Shown: positions 53,629-62,546 of the stretch, piece by piece
How positions within the stretch are numbered: position 1 is the first letter of the stretch
Layout of the letters: each line of letters opens with the position of its first letter
NCBI RefSeq assembly: GCF_000938305.1
Contig: NZ_JYMT01000043.1
Location: 62,001 to 126,000, forward strand
Reading direction: 5' to 3'
DNA length: 64,000 nt
Origin: Bradyrhizobium sp. LTSP885
Lineage (GTDB): Bacteria > Pseudomonadota > Alphaproteobacteria > Rhizobiales > Xanthobacteraceae
Program-made: the position numbers and the translations under genes
The notes under the pieces: generated by a model
Told to the model about the DNA's origin: nothing
What the model saw: only the letters and a program-made list of their open reading frames with translations
The model's database searches: none

Positions 53629-54735
53629 GTGTCGTTCACGCTGGAAGATGAATCCAACGGAATCCTGCCCGACCGCATGATCGCGGAGATGGCGGAGGCC
53701 GGCCTCATTCTGCCGGCGTACCCGTTCATCGAGAGCCAGATCCAGCCGGCGAGCCTCGATCTGCGCCTCGGCGATATCGCCTATCGCGTGCGCGCGAGCT
53801 TCCTGCCCGGGCCTGACTCCACCGTCGCCGAGCGCATCGACCAGTTGAAGCTGCACGAGATCGATCTGTCCGACGGCGCGGTGCTGGAGACCAATTGCGT
53901 CTACATCGTTCCGCTGCTGGAAAGCCTGGCGCTGCCGCCGGAGATCGTCGCCGCCGCCAACCCGAAGAGCTCGACCGGCCGGCTCGACGTCTTCACCCGC
54001 GTGATCGCCGACGGCACCCGCCGCTTTGACATGATCGGCGCCGGCTATCACGGACCGCTCTACGCCGAGATCAGCCCGAAGACCTTCCCTGTGCTGCTGC
54101 GCGAAGGCTCGCGATTGAGTCAGGTGCGCTTTCGCATCGGCGACGCGGTCCTCACTGCCGATGAGCTCGACGCGCTGCATGCCGCCGAGCGGCTGGTCGA
54201 TGTCGACGATGCCGATCTGGTCGAGGGCGTTGCGCTCTCGGTCGATCTCTCCGGCGAAAACTCTAACGGCTTCGTCGGCTACCGCGCCAAGCGCCACACC
54301 GGCGTGGTCGATGTCGACCGCCGCGCCGGCTACGCGGTCGATGATTTCTGGGAGCCGATCAAGGCGCGCACCGACGGCAGTCTCATTCTCGATCCCGGCG
54401 AGTTCTACATCCTGGCTTCGAAAGAGGCCGTGCAGGTGCCGCCGGATTACGCCGCCGAGATGGTGCCGTTCGATCCCCTGGTCGGCGAATTCCGCGTCCA
54501 CTATGCCGGCTTCTTCGATCCCGGCTTCGGCTATGCCGGCGCCGGCGGCAGGGGGTCGCGCGCGGTGCTCGAAGTGCGTTCGCGCGAAGTGCCGTTCATC
54601 CTCGAGCACGGCCAGATCGTCGGCCGTCTCGTTTACGAGAAGATGCTCGAGCGGCCCGATGCGATGTACGGCCAGCGCATCGGCTCCAACTACCAGGCGC
54701 AGGGCCTGAAGCTCTCGAAGCATTTCCGGGTGTAA
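53629..54735 (+). CDS. dcd: 2'-deoxycytidine 5'-triphosphate deaminase, long two-domain form, 368 aa
   Basis: The N-terminal half has SQIQPASLDLRLGDIAYRVR, AAANPKSSTGRLDVFTRVIAD and GPLYAEISPKTFPVLLREGSRLSQ; the second half has a further dUTPase-like segment (PGEFYILASKEAVQVPPDYAAEMVPFDP). It is about twice the length of Escherichia coli Dcd (193), matching the long form known in alphaproteobacteria. It makes dUTP for dTTP synthesis. GTG 53629 after GAGGGACCC is preferred; TTG 53578 in frame has no ribosome site. Confidence 0.9.
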   Translation: MSFTLEDESNGILPDRMIAEMAEAGLILPAYPFIESQIQPASLDLRLGDIAYRVRASFLPGPDSTVAERIDQLKLHEIDLSDGAVLETNCVYIVPLLESLALPPEIVAAANPKSSTGRLDVFTRVIADGTRRFDMIGAGYHGPLYAEISPKTFPVLLREGSRLSQVRFRIGDAVLTADELDALHAAERLVDVDDADLVEGVALSVDLSGENSNGFVGYRAKRHTGVVDVDRRAGYAVDDFWEPIKARTDGSLILDPGEFYILASKEAVQVPPDYAAEMVPFDPLVGEFRVHYAGFFDPGFGYAGAGGRGSRAVLEVRSREVPFILEHGQIVGRLVYEKMLERPDAMYGQRIGSNYQAQGLKLSKHFRV

Positions 54736-54739
54736 TTCC

Positions 54740-54827
54740 GTAGCCCGGATGAAGCGAAGCGAAATCCGGGGCCGCTCCAACCGCGGATGCACCTGCCCCG
54801 GATTGCGCTTCGCTCCATCCGGGCTAC
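54740..54827. repeat. Inverted repeat (GTAGCCCGGATGAAGCG type)
   Basis: GTAGCCCGGATGAAGCGAAG at the left, CGCTTCGCTCCATCCGGGCT plus AC at the right, with inner ATCCGGGGC/GCCCCGGAT. A common Bradyrhizobium intergenic repeat, starting 4 bases after the dcd stop. Confidence 0.85.
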
Positions 54828-54876
54828 GATCATGCACGCGAGGTCACTTCTCGCCAATGAGAACACGGGAGCGAAC

Positions 54877-55926
54877 ATGACCGGAGAGCAGGACGCGCGT
54901 GAGGCGCAGTGGCGGAAGTGGCGCAGCGTCGCTGATCTCTACCACGCCTTCTTCACCGGCCTCATCCTCACCGTGGTGACGCGGCGCGGCACCGCCGATG
55001 CCGCCGAGTTCATGTTCCGGGTGTTTCGCCGCCAGCAGCAGGAGCGCTTCCTGCCGGGGCTGAAGAAGCTCGGCCTCGACGGCCTGCCGCCGGCGGTCGC
55101 GGCCGCACAATATCACTATCTCTCGAACTGGATCGGCGGCGTGCATGTCGAATACATGCACGAGACGGACCGCAAGGCCTGGATTCGCTATCCGCCGCCG
55201 CGCTGGATCTGGAAGGGCACCGCGATCTGCGGCGTGCCCGGCGAAGTCTCGCGCGCGATGCTACGCGGCTGGCACGCCAACAATGGTGCAGCCCTCGGCG
55301 ATCTCAGGCTCGGCTTCGTCTGCACCAAGCAGAGCGTCGACGGGCAGGATGGACTTGAAGGCTATTACTGCGAATACGACCGTCCGCTCGAGCTCGACCA
55401 GCGACTTGTCTTCGCGCGCCATCTCGAGGCGCCGCTGTTCGATTCCAGCACCGCGCCGGCACTGCCGGTCGATAGCTGGCCGAAGCCGCGGCTCGAAAAA
55501 GCCTATCGCAACTACGCGATGGAATATGTGAAGACGGCAGCACCCGTGATCGTGCAGGTGTTCGGCCCGGAGGATGCGAGCTATCTGCTGCATCTCACCG
55601 GCAAGCTGATTGGCATGCAGTATTTCGACGAGGTCGCGCAGGCGCTTGGTGGTCGTCGTGGCCGTGCGGCGGAATTTGCCGCGTTCCTGCGCGTCCTCTT
55701 CGAATCGCAGGATGATATCGCCGAAATCAGCGAGTCCGAGGGCCAGTTCGAAATCCGCCAGCAGGGCTGGAAGCTGATGGCCGACGTCGCCGATTATCAT
55801 CCGGCCTGCGCCAGCGTGCTGACGGGTATGCTTGAGGGGCTGGCGGCCGGTTGCGGGCGGCATATTCCGGTGCATTTGCAGCCGAACGGAAGCGTCCGCG
55901 CGCAGTTGGTGTGGTCGGTGGGGTAG
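54877..55926 (+). CDS. Conserved-looking hypothetical protein, 349 aa
   Basis: I do not recognise this protein. It is soluble, with no signal peptide. Features include RRQQQERFLPGLKKLGLDGLP, a histidine/tyrosine-rich AAAQYHYLSNWIGGVHVEYM, an aromatic patch RYPPPRWIWKGTAICGVP, and an internal YYCEYDRPLELDQRLVFARHLE. GGGAGCGAAC precedes ATG 54877; the open frame before it is repeat DNA. It stands between dcd and the MATE gene without evident coupling. Confidence 0.75.
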   Translation: MTGEQDAREAQWRKWRSVADLYHAFFTGLILTVVTRRGTADAAEFMFRVFRRQQQERFLPGLKKLGLDGLPPAVAAAQYHYLSNWIGGVHVEYMHETDRKAWIRYPPPRWIWKGTAICGVPGEVSRAMLRGWHANNGAALGDLRLGFVCTKQSVDGQDGLEGYYCEYDRPLELDQRLVFARHLEAPLFDSSTAPALPVDSWPKPRLEKAYRNYAMEYVKTAAPVIVQVFGPEDASYLLHLTGKLIGMQYFDEVAQALGGRRGRAAEFAAFLRVLFESQDDIAEISESEGQFEIRQQGWKLMADVADYHPACASVLTGMLEGLAAGCGRHIPVHLQPNGSVRAQLVWSVG

Positions 55927-56046
55927 CGCGAAGGTTCACCTGCAATCACGCAGGCCCCCCTTGCGTCCCGCGCACGTGGAATCGGCTGCCACCATGGTAG
56001 GGAGACACCACGGCGCGGCTCCCGAAGATCGCGCGCGGGAGACGAA

Positions 56047-57489
56047 ATGTCCGATCTCGGCCTCGCCGAAATACCCGTCGACGAACACGAACGGCCGTTG
56101 CCGCCGCCGGTGACCAGGCCGGCGCGCAATGCGCTGCTCGAGGGGCCAATCCTGCGCACGCTGCTGTGGCTGGCCTGGCCGAATGTCATCGCGCTGTCCG
56201 CCGGCACTTGCGTGGTGATCGCGGAGACCTCCTATATCGGCCGGCTCGGTGTCGAGTCGCTCGCGGCGATGACGCTGGTGTTTCCCTGCGTGATTCTCAC
56301 CATGACGATGTCGGGCGGTGCCATGGGCGGCGGCGTGGCATCCTCGATCGCGCGCGCGCTCGGCGCCGGCGAGATCGAGCGCGCCTCGACGCTTGCGGCG
56401 CATGCGTTGCTGATCGGCCTGACCTTCGGCCTGACATTCATGCTGGGCATGCTGATCTTCGGCCCGCGCCTGCTCGAACTGCTCGGCGGCCGTGGCAATG
56501 TGCTGGCGCAAGCGATCGGCTATTCGCAGATCTTCTTTGGCGGCGCGATCCTGCCCTGGCTGATGAACACCATGGCCGGCATCCTGCGCGGCACCGGCAA
56601 CATGAAGCTGCCGTCGACCATGATCCTGTCGTCGGCGGTGTGGCAGATCATGCTCGGCGGCACGCTCGGGCTCGGCCTCGGTCCGGTGCCGCAATTCGGC
56701 ATGCGCGGCGTCGCGGCCGGCTCGCTGATCGCCTATTCGATCAGCATCACCGTGATGGGCTGGTATTTGTTCTCCGGCCGCGCCCGCGTCGTTCCGAAGC
56801 TCAGAGGATTGCGGGTGCAGGGAGCGATGTTCATCGACATCCTCAAGGTTGGCGCCATCTCCTGCTTCTCGCCGCTGCAATCGGTGCTGACGATCTCGAT
56901 CTTCACCCACATGCTGGCGCAGTTCGGCACTCCTGTGCTCGCCGGCTATGGCGTCGGCGCCCGGCTCGAATTCATGCTGACGTCGGTCGCGTTCGCCGTC
57001 GGCATCGCATCGGTGCCGATGATCGGGATGGCGGTCGGCGCCGAGCGCATCGCGCGCGCGCGTCGCATCGCATGGACCGCGGGCACGATGGCGTTCTTGA
57101 TGGTCGGCGCAGTCGGCAGCTTCATCGCCGTATTCCCCGACCTCTGGGTCAATCTCTTCACCGATGACCCGCATGTGCGGAGCACCAGCCATCAATATCT
57201 CTCCACGGCCGCGCCGATGTACGCCTTCATCGGGCTTGCGATGTCGATGTATTTTTCCTCGCAGGGCGCCGCCAAGGTGCTGGGTCCGGTGTTGGCGCAG
57301 AGCGCACGGCTGATCTTCATCGCGACCGGCGGCTGGTGGCTGTCGACCCATGACGCGACCGCGCAAAACTTCTTCACCCTCGCCGCTGCCTCGATGGGCG
57401 TGCTCGGCACACTCTCCTGCCTTAGTGTGATCCTGACGCGCTGGGGCAAGCCCGCGCCGATCGCCAAGGTGCAGCCGGCGTTGTCTTGA
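56047..57489 (+). CDS. MATE-family multidrug/toxin efflux transporter, 480 aa
   Basis: A MATE exporter with 12 predicted helices in two six-helix halves: LRTLLWLAWPNVIALSAGTC, AGILRGTGNMKLPSTMILSS (a MATE signature) and a matching second half (GYGVGARLEFMLTSVAFAVG). It exports drugs or cations using H+ or Na+ gradients. GGAGACGAA precedes ATG 56047. The N-terminal ~35 residues are polar. The substrate is unknown. Confidence 0.92.
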   Translation: MSDLGLAEIPVDEHERPLPPPVTRPARNALLEGPILRTLLWLAWPNVIALSAGTCVVIAETSYIGRLGVESLAAMTLVFPCVILTMTMSGGAMGGGVASSIARALGAGEIERASTLAAHALLIGLTFGLTFMLGMLIFGPRLLELLGGRGNVLAQAIGYSQIFFGGAILPWLMNTMAGILRGTGNMKLPSTMILSSAVWQIMLGGTLGLGLGPVPQFGMRGVAAGSLIAYSISITVMGWYLFSGRARVVPKLRGLRVQGAMFIDILKVGAISCFSPLQSVLTISIFTHMLAQFGTPVLAGYGVGARLEFMLTSVAFAVGIASVPMIGMAVGAERIARARRIAWTAGTMAFLMVGAVGSFIAVFPDLWVNLFTDDPHVRSTSHQYLSTAAPMYAFIGLAMSMYFSSQGAAKVLGPVLAQSARLIFIATGGWWLSTHDATAQNFFTLAAASMGVLGTLSCLSVILTRWGKPAPIAKVQPALS

Positions 57490-57493
57490 CACT

Positions 57494-57596
57494 GTCATTC
57501 CGGGGCGATGCGAAGCATCGAACCCGGAATCTCGAGATTCCCCGGTGCGCAATTGCGCACCTGAGGTCTGGTGCTGGCGCACCATCCCGGAATGAC
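57494..57596. repeat. REP-like inverted repeat
   Basis: GTCATTCCGGGGCGATGCGA at the left, CACCATCCCGGAATGAC at the right. It starts 4 bases after the MATE stop and lies between converging genes. Confidence 0.85.
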
Positions 57597-57606
57597 GGGA
57601 CCGGGT

Positions 57607-58059
57607 CTACCGCTGCCGGTGCCGCCGGCCGTGACGTCCACCGCCGCCGAAATTCGCCATCCGCATGATTTGCGGGATCATGCCCATCAGCTCGCCGCCG
57701 CCACCGCCGCCGAGCATGTCCATGATATCGCCGCCGCCACCGATGCCGCCCAATCCGACACCGTAGCTCTCGGGGGTGCTCGGCATTCCGCCGCCATATG
57801 TGCTGGCGCTGCCGCCGCCAGAGCCGCCGCCGCCATCCATCATGCCGCTCATCATCGGGCCCATGGTTTGCATCATCATGGCAAAGCGGCGCTTGCCCAT
57901 CTTCGCCTTCATCATCTCCAGCATCGGCGCCATTTGCGTCATCATGTCCTGGCCGCCTCCGCCTCCGCCCAGGAATTGCGCCTTCGCGGGTGTCGATGTC
58001 AGCGCAAACAGCAGAAGCAGCGTGGCCGCCTGGCACACGACCTTATCGGCTCCCGTCAT
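57607..58059 (-). CDS. Secreted Met- and Gly-rich protein, 150 aa
   Basis: Signal peptide (VVCQAATLLLLFALTSTPAKA, cleavage after AKA). The mature protein is low-complexity: GGGGGGQ, then a methionine-dense block (MMTQMAPMLEMMKAKMGKRR, RFAMMMQTMGPMMSGMM) between glycine-rich segments, and a basic C-terminus (GGGRHGRRHRQR). Clustered methionines in a periplasmic protein recall copper-binding proteins, but no such family is recognised. GAGGGTTTGCC precedes ATG 58059. Expressed as a real protein: the reading frame, start and signal are coherent. Confidence 0.7.
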   Translation of the reverse strand: MTGADKVVCQAATLLLLFALTSTPAKAQFLGGGGGGQDMMTQMAPMLEMMKAKMGKRRFAMMMQTMGPMMSGMMDGGGGSGGGSASTYGGGMPSTPESYGVGLGGIGGGGDIMDMLGGGGGGELMGMIPQIMRMANFGGGGRHGRRHRQR

Positions 58060-58160
58060 GGCAAACCCTCCCGCGCGCCCGCAGCCCACGATTGCGGGCG
58101 AGGATCCGGACGCACGGGTTGAGGCTTAGAGGCGGAAGCGGCCCTCTTCTGTGAGGAAGG

Positions 58161-58577
58161 TCACGCAGCTTTCTCATCCCTGGCGGATCGCGCCAATGCG
58201 GTCTGCATCGCAGCCGCGCCGAGGTCCATCTGTGCGTCCATGTAGGGCGCGACCTCGTGCGGCAGCACATCGGCGATCCATACCACGCGGCAGCGGCCGT
58301 CGGCCTCGGCGAACACCTGCGCCGACGCCGAGTGCTGCTTCAGCCGTTCGCTGCTGATCGCATAGACCAGCCGCTGTCGCTTGTCGTCGCAATCGACCAG
58401 CGTCTCGCGCGCCACCGACCCGTTGCTGAAGGTGACGATGCGCACGTCGCCCTCGAGCTTTGTGTCGGTGACGAAGCCCGGCGCTAGCCGCGTATGCAGC
58501 GCGCCGAAATCGCGCAGCGCGTCCCAGACGTGGTCGGCCGGCGCGTCGATCAGGATGTCCTTGTAAATCGAAGCCAT
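58161..58577 (-). CDS. SRPBCC (START-like) family protein, 138 aa
   Basis: A SRPBCC helix-grip protein of the polyketide-cyclase type: IDAPADHVWDALRDFGALHTRLAPGFV is the family N-terminus (residues 10-36), and CRVVWIADVLPHEVAPYMDAQMDLG the C-terminal helix region. These bind small hydrophobic ligands; the function is unknown. AAGGATCCAATCCC precedes the ATG. Confidence 0.85.
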   Translation of the reverse strand: MASIYKDILIDAPADHVWDALRDFGALHTRLAPGFVTDTKLEGDVRIVTFSNGSVARETLVDCDDKRQRLVYAISSERLKQHSASAQVFAEADGRCRVVWIADVLPHEVAPYMDAQMDLGAAAMQTALARSARDEKAA

Positions 58578-58609
58578 GGGATTGGATCCTTTGGTTGGTT
58601 GGGAATGTC

Positions 58610-58693
58610 GTCATTGCGAGGAGCGAAGCGACGAAGCAATCCATCCGTCCGCATGCGCGGGCCCATGGATTGCTTCGCTTCGCTCGCAATGAC
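58610..58693. repeat. REP-like inverted repeat
   Basis: GTCATTGCGAGGAGCGAAGC...GCTTCGCTCGCAATGAC with inner GAAGCAATCCAT/ATGGATTGCTTC; same type as 30476-30623. It lies between the VOC and SRPBCC genes. Confidence 0.85.
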
Positions 58694-58702
58694 GGTGGAA
58701 AC

Positions 58703-59062
58703 TCAGGTGCACACTGCCTCGACGTTGTTGCCATCAGGATCGATCAGGAACGCGGCGTAATAGGTCAGGCTGTAGTCCTTGCGGTGATCTGCCGCGCCAT
58801 TGTCCTTGCCGCCGGCTTTCGCGCCTTCGCTGTGGAATGTCTTGATCGCGTCGTGGCTCGGCGCCTTGAAGGCGACGTGGGCGCCGCCCGCGGCCTTGCC
58901 CTTGTGCAGATACAGCCAGAGCGCGGGCTCGCCCTTCGGGCCGAAACCGGCGCCGCTGTCGTCGCGCGAGCAGAGCACGAAGCCGAGCGGTGCGAGCGCG
59001 GCGGTGTAGAAGCGCACGCTGGCGTCGAGGTCGGCGACACGCAATCCGATATGGTCGTACAT
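58703..59062 (-). CDS. VOC-family (glyoxalase-like) protein, 119 aa
   Basis: A single-domain VOC protein: MYDHIGLRVADLDASVRFY with the metal-ligand His near the N-terminus, HVAFKAPSHDAI, and YYAAFLIDPDGNNVEAVC with the terminal Glu ligand. Similar proteins are annotated as glyoxalase/bleomycin-resistance-like; the substrate is unknown. GGAGACAATC precedes the ATG. It may follow the AraC gene in one transcript (54-base gap). Confidence 0.88.
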   Translation of the reverse strand: MYDHIGLRVADLDASVRFYTAALAPLGFVLCSRDDSGAGFGPKGEPALWLYLHKGKAAGGAHVAFKAPSHDAIKTFHSEGAKAGGKDNGAADHRKDYSLTYYAAFLIDPDGNNVEAVCT

Positions 59063-59116
59063 GATTGTCTCCAGATGATGCGCGCGCCGGTGACGCGCGG
59101 CCTGGAGAAACCCTAG

Positions 59117-59956
59117 CTATTGCAGCGCGAGACGTTCTTGGAAAATCTTGCGGTCGCCGCGGGAGGCTTGGCGGAATTTCAGCGGCGAGGCGCCGGCGGC
59201 GCGGTGGAAGCTGCGGACGAAATTCGAGAGATCGCCAAATCCAACGTCATAGGCGATGTCGGTGATCGGGCTATCATCGTCGGCAAGCCGGCGCGCCGCA
59301 TGGCGCAGCCGCGAGCGCACCAGATATTGATGCGGGGTGACGCCGAGCACCGCGGAAAACAGCCGCAGGAAATGGAATGTGCTGAGGCCTGCCTGATCGG
59401 CCGTATCGTCGAGATCGATGGCGCGATGCGAATTGGCATCGATCCACAGCGCGGCCTCGACGGCACGGCGGCGGTCGCGCAAGCCGGCGGTGAGAGGTTT
59501 GGCCTTGCGGTCGGAGACCAGTTCGACAAGGCGGCTGACGAGGAGATGCCCGACCTCGTCGAGGCCGACGTCGCTGTTGCCATCTGCCGCCGTTTGCGCG
59601 AGTTCGCCCAGCACCATCAGCTCGGACAGCGGCGGCACCGAGCCGACCTGCCAGACTGCGGCGCGATCGCCGATCGTCTCCACCAGCTCCGGATCGAGGA
59701 AGAACGAGAGGCACTCGTCGCCGACCACGTGATCGTGGGTGCAGGTGTATTCGTCACCGGGATGGCCGATCAGGAACGATCCCGCCACCAGCTCGTGGAA
59801 GCGGCCGCGGCAATGGCAGCCGAAACTGCCCTTGCGCACATAGGACACCGAATGGTTGGCAAACTGCTCGACAAACGTTTTGTCGCCGGGCTCAGCCGTG
59901 CAGCAAAACTCGTTGACGGTGATGCGATCGCGCTGCAACAGCGTGGTGCGGTTCAT
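59117..59956 (-). CDS. AraC-family transcriptional regulator, 279 aa
   Basis: C-terminal double helix-turn-helix of the AraC type: [33 protein letters not shown] and [35 protein letters not shown] (both ~33-35 residues). The N-terminal domain is cupin-like and cysteine-containing ([30 protein letters not shown]). It begins 9 bases after the ogt stop, so the two are co-transcribed. The regulated genes are unknown. Confidence 0.88.
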   Translation of the reverse strand: MNRTTLLQRDRITVNEFCCTAEPGDKTFVEQFANHSVSYVRKGSFGCHCRGRFHELVAGSFLIGHPGDEYTCTHDHVVGDECLSFFLDPELVETIGDRAAVWQVGSVPPLSELMVLGELAQTAADGNSDVGLDEVGHLLVSRLVELVSDRKAKPLTAGLRDRRRAVEAALWIDANSHRAIDLDDTADQAGLSTFHFLRLFSAVLGVTPHQYLVRSRLRHAARRLADDDSPITDIAYDVGFGDLSNFVRSFHRAAGASPLKFRQASRGDRKIFQERLALQ

Positions 59957-59965
59957 GCCCTACAG

Positions 59966-60544
59966 TTAAGGATGCGGCCGCGGCGGCGCAACTGACAGCA
60001 GCACGTCGAACAGGGTCTTGCTGGTGCTGGTCTGCGCCCCTTCGATCGAGAGCAGCCGCCGCTTGGAGATGCTGCCGCCGTGCGGCGAGATCGGGTCGGC
60101 ATAATGGCCCGCTTCCAGCACGCGGTGACACGGCACGATGATCATGAAGGGATTGCGGCTGATCGCCTGCGCCACCGAATAGACCGCGCCGGAGGCGCCT
60201 AACGCACTTGCCACCTCGTCATAAATTCGGGTTTCGCCGCGCGGAATCGTCCGGACAAACTGGTAGACGCGCTGGTTGAAAGCCGGAATGTCGGTCATGT
60301 CGAGTGTCACGCCTGTGAGGTCGCTGTTGCCGCCGCGCAGGATCGCGGCGATGCTCTCGATCGCGACCTCGATCTCCTCGGATGGCCGCATGTCGCGGGC
60401 GTCGGGATAAAGCCGGAATAGCCGCCTGCGGGTCTCGATCTCGCGTGCTTCGGGAAGCTGCACGCCGACCACGCCGATCTCGCCCCATGCGATGCCGCAT
60501 CGGCCGATTGCCGTGTCGAAAATGGTGTACCCACGCCCCGCCAT
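59966..60544 (-). CDS. ogt: Methylated-DNA-protein-cysteine methyltransferase (Ogt-like), 192 aa
   Basis: An O6-alkylguanine-DNA alkyltransferase: the acceptor is Cys139 in IIVPCHRVLEAG, followed by HGGSISKRRLLSIEGA, and IPRGETRIYDEVASALG is the N-terminal part of the DNA-binding domain. The usual arginine finger (RAVG) is replaced: the aligned stretch reads AVYSVAQAI, with Tyr in the Arg place. Repair may thus differ in base flipping. It is upstream of, and coupled to, an AraC gene, echoing the Ada fusion as two separate proteins. Confidence 0.9.
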   Translation of the reverse strand: MAGRGYTIFDTAIGRCGIAWGEIGVVGVQLPEAREIETRRRLFRLYPDARDMRPSEEIEVAIESIAAILRGGNSDLTGVTLDMTDIPAFNQRVYQFVRTIPRGETRIYDEVASALGASGAVYSVAQAISRNPFMIIVPCHRVLEAGHYADPISPHGGSISKRRLLSIEGAQTSTSKTLFDVLLSVAPPRPHP

Positions 60545-60771
60545 GACAGCACCAACCCCGGGAGAGATGATAGCACCCTTGCCCTCGCGCGCATCCGGAA
60601 TCTTAACGTTCGGTTAAGGATATCGCAGGCGGCTCCGGACGCCCGGCCGATGTCCAATGCCCGTCCTCCGGTCACGCTTCTTTCCGGTCACGCATCTTAA
60701 AGGCATGGGCGCTATCTGTTCGTCAGTGCTGCTCCATGAGGCCCGGGCCTCCCGATACGGTCGGCGGAACG

Positions 60772-62292
60772 ATGACGAGAACGAGCGCCGATCCATCGCC
60801 TGGCAACACGGGCGAGGTCGGACCAGCGACCGGGCGCTTTCACCCCCTGGCGGAATTGTTGCTGCTCGCCTTGGCGATCCGCCTTCCGCTCGCTGTCTGG
60901 CCCAACATCATCCATCCCGACGAGATCTTTCAGTACCTCGAGCCGGCGTGGCGGCTGCTCGGCCATGACGGCATCGTCACCTGGGATTGGCGCTACGGTA
61001 TCCGTGGCTGGTTCCTGCCGACATTGCTGGTGGGGCCCGTCGCTGTCGGCGACCTCGTTGTGCCTGGTGGCGCGGGGGCTTTCGTGGTGCCTCGCCTGGT
61101 CGCCGCGCTCGCATCGCTGTCGATCGTGGCCAGCGCCTGGTTCCTGGGCGCGCGGATTTCGCGCGCCCACGCCATCGTTGCGGCCTTTGTCGCTGCGATC
61201 TGGTTCGAGTTCATCCTGTTCGCGCCGCACACATTGAGCGAGCCATTGGCGACGGCCCTCATCGTGCCGGCGGCGCTGCTGTTGACCGGCGGCCCATCGC
61301 AGCGACGCCTCGTCATCGGCGGTGCATTGCTCGCGCTCGCCTTCGTCTGCCGCTTTCAATATGCGCCGGCGATTGCCGTGCTGGCGATCGGCGCGTGCTG
61401 GCGCAACTGGCGGAATCTGATTCCGCTGGTCGCCGGCGGACTCGTCGTGCTGCTGCTCGCTGCCATTGTCGATGTCGCACACGGCGTCGTCCCGTTCCGT
61501 TGGCTGATCGCGAACATCGAGCAGAATCTGCTGCACGACCGTGCGGCCGAGTTCGGCCTGCAGCCTGCGGTGACCTATCTCGTCAGTTTCTGGATGGTCT
61601 GGTCAGTGGCGGTCGTGCCGCTGCTGTGGGCGATCTGGCGCGGCGCGCGACACGCGCCGCTGCTGCTGGCCGTGGCGCTCGTGAACCTGGTCTTTCACAG
61701 CCTGATCGGACACAAGGAATACCGTTTTGTCTTTTTGTCGATAGTCCTGCTCATCATCGTGGCGGCGCTGGGCTCGGCCGATTGGATCCAGTCGCTGCGC
61801 GCGAAGCGCGCTTGGCGACGGTGGGCGCTGCCGCTCGTTGCCGGCGGATGGGCGCTGGTCTCGGTGGCACTCGCCGGGGCAAGCGAAGAAATGCATGACG
61901 ACTGGATGCGCGGCGTCGGCGCGGCACGACTGGCGGCGGAATTGCGCGCCGATTCCAAATTGTGCGGACTCGCGCTTTACGATGTTCCCTTCCATTTGCT
62001 GCCGGGGCAGGAACGGCTGGCGGGTTCGTCGCCGCTCTACGCGCTGCAGCCCGGCGATCCCCTTGCGAAGGGACGTCTTCCGGCCACGGTCCAGGCGACA
62101 AAGTCAGCCTTCAACCGCATCCTTGCAAGACCGACCTCGGCAGCCGATCTCCCGGCGGAATTTTCACGGCGCAGTTGCGCTGCCGTTGGCAATGGCGATG
62201 CCTGCGTTTTCGTGCGAAACGGCACCTGCGACGCGGTGGCGGCTGTAGCACCATTCGTCATCAATGACGTGCTCGTGCGGCTCGACTATTAG
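60772..62292 (+). CDS. GT22-like (ALG9/PIG-B type) membrane glycosyltransferase, 506 aa
   Basis: A polytopic membrane protein with about 8-10 helices. The first loop has HPDEIFQYLEPAWRLL and DWRYGIRGWFLP, the acidic HPDE motif and arrangement of Alg9-type mannosyltransferases; a later loop has SLIGHKEYRFVF, matching the HKEERF motif of the same family. A lipid-linked sugar donor and a mannosyl-type transfer are inferred. Start ATG 60772 follows GGCGGAACG; ATG 60736 is possible. A periplasmic C-terminal region (about 400-506) contains three or four cysteines. Confidence 0.8.
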   Translation: MTRTSADPSPGNTGEVGPATGRFHPLAELLLLALAIRLPLAVWPNIIHPDEIFQYLEPAWRLLGHDGIVTWDWRYGIRGWFLPTLLVGPVAVGDLVVPGGAGAFVVPRLVAALASLSIVASAWFLGARISRAHAIVAAFVAAIWFEFILFAPHTLSEPLATALIVPAALLLTGGPSQRRLVIGGALLALAFVCRFQYAPAIAVLAIGACWRNWRNLIPLVAGGLVVLLLAAIVDVAHGVVPFRWLIANIEQNLLHDRAAEFGLQPAVTYLVSFWMVWSVAVVPLLWAIWRGARHAPLLLAVALVNLVFHSLIGHKEYRFVFLSIVLLIIVAALGSADWIQSLRAKRAWRRWALPLVAGGWALVSVALAGASEEMHDDWMRGVGAARLAAELRADSKLCGLALYDVPFHLLPGQERLAGSSPLYALQPGDPLAKGRLPATVQATKSAFNRILARPTSAADLPAEFSRRSCAAVGNGDACVFVRNGTCDAVAAVAPFVINDVLVRLDY

Positions 62293-62401
62293 CGGCGAGT
62301 GACCCGCGACCGCTGTGAATGCACGCTTGATCCTTGGCGCTGGCCCGGGCTATTGTCCGGCACGGTCCTGCTCGGTAAAGCGGACCTAAGCGATTGAGAT
62401 C

Positions 62402-62475
62402 GCGGGCGTAGTTCAATGGTAGAACGGCAGCTTCCCAAGCTGCATACGAGGGTTCGATTCCCTTCGCCCGCTCCA
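62402..62475 (+). tRNA. tRNA-Gly (anticodon CCC)
   Basis: Full cloverleaf: acceptor GCGGGCG/CGCCCGC, D arm GTTC..GAAC, anticodon stem GCAGC/GCTGC with loop TTCCCAA (anticodon CCC), T arm GAGGG TTCGATT CCCTT, discriminator T and encoded CCA (62473-62475). Confidence 0.97.
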
Positions 62476-62546
62476 ATTCTTTCAACAATTTTGCGTCTGA
62501 CCGATAGCGGCTCCACGGCACGCTCCAAGCGTTACCGTTTTGATTC

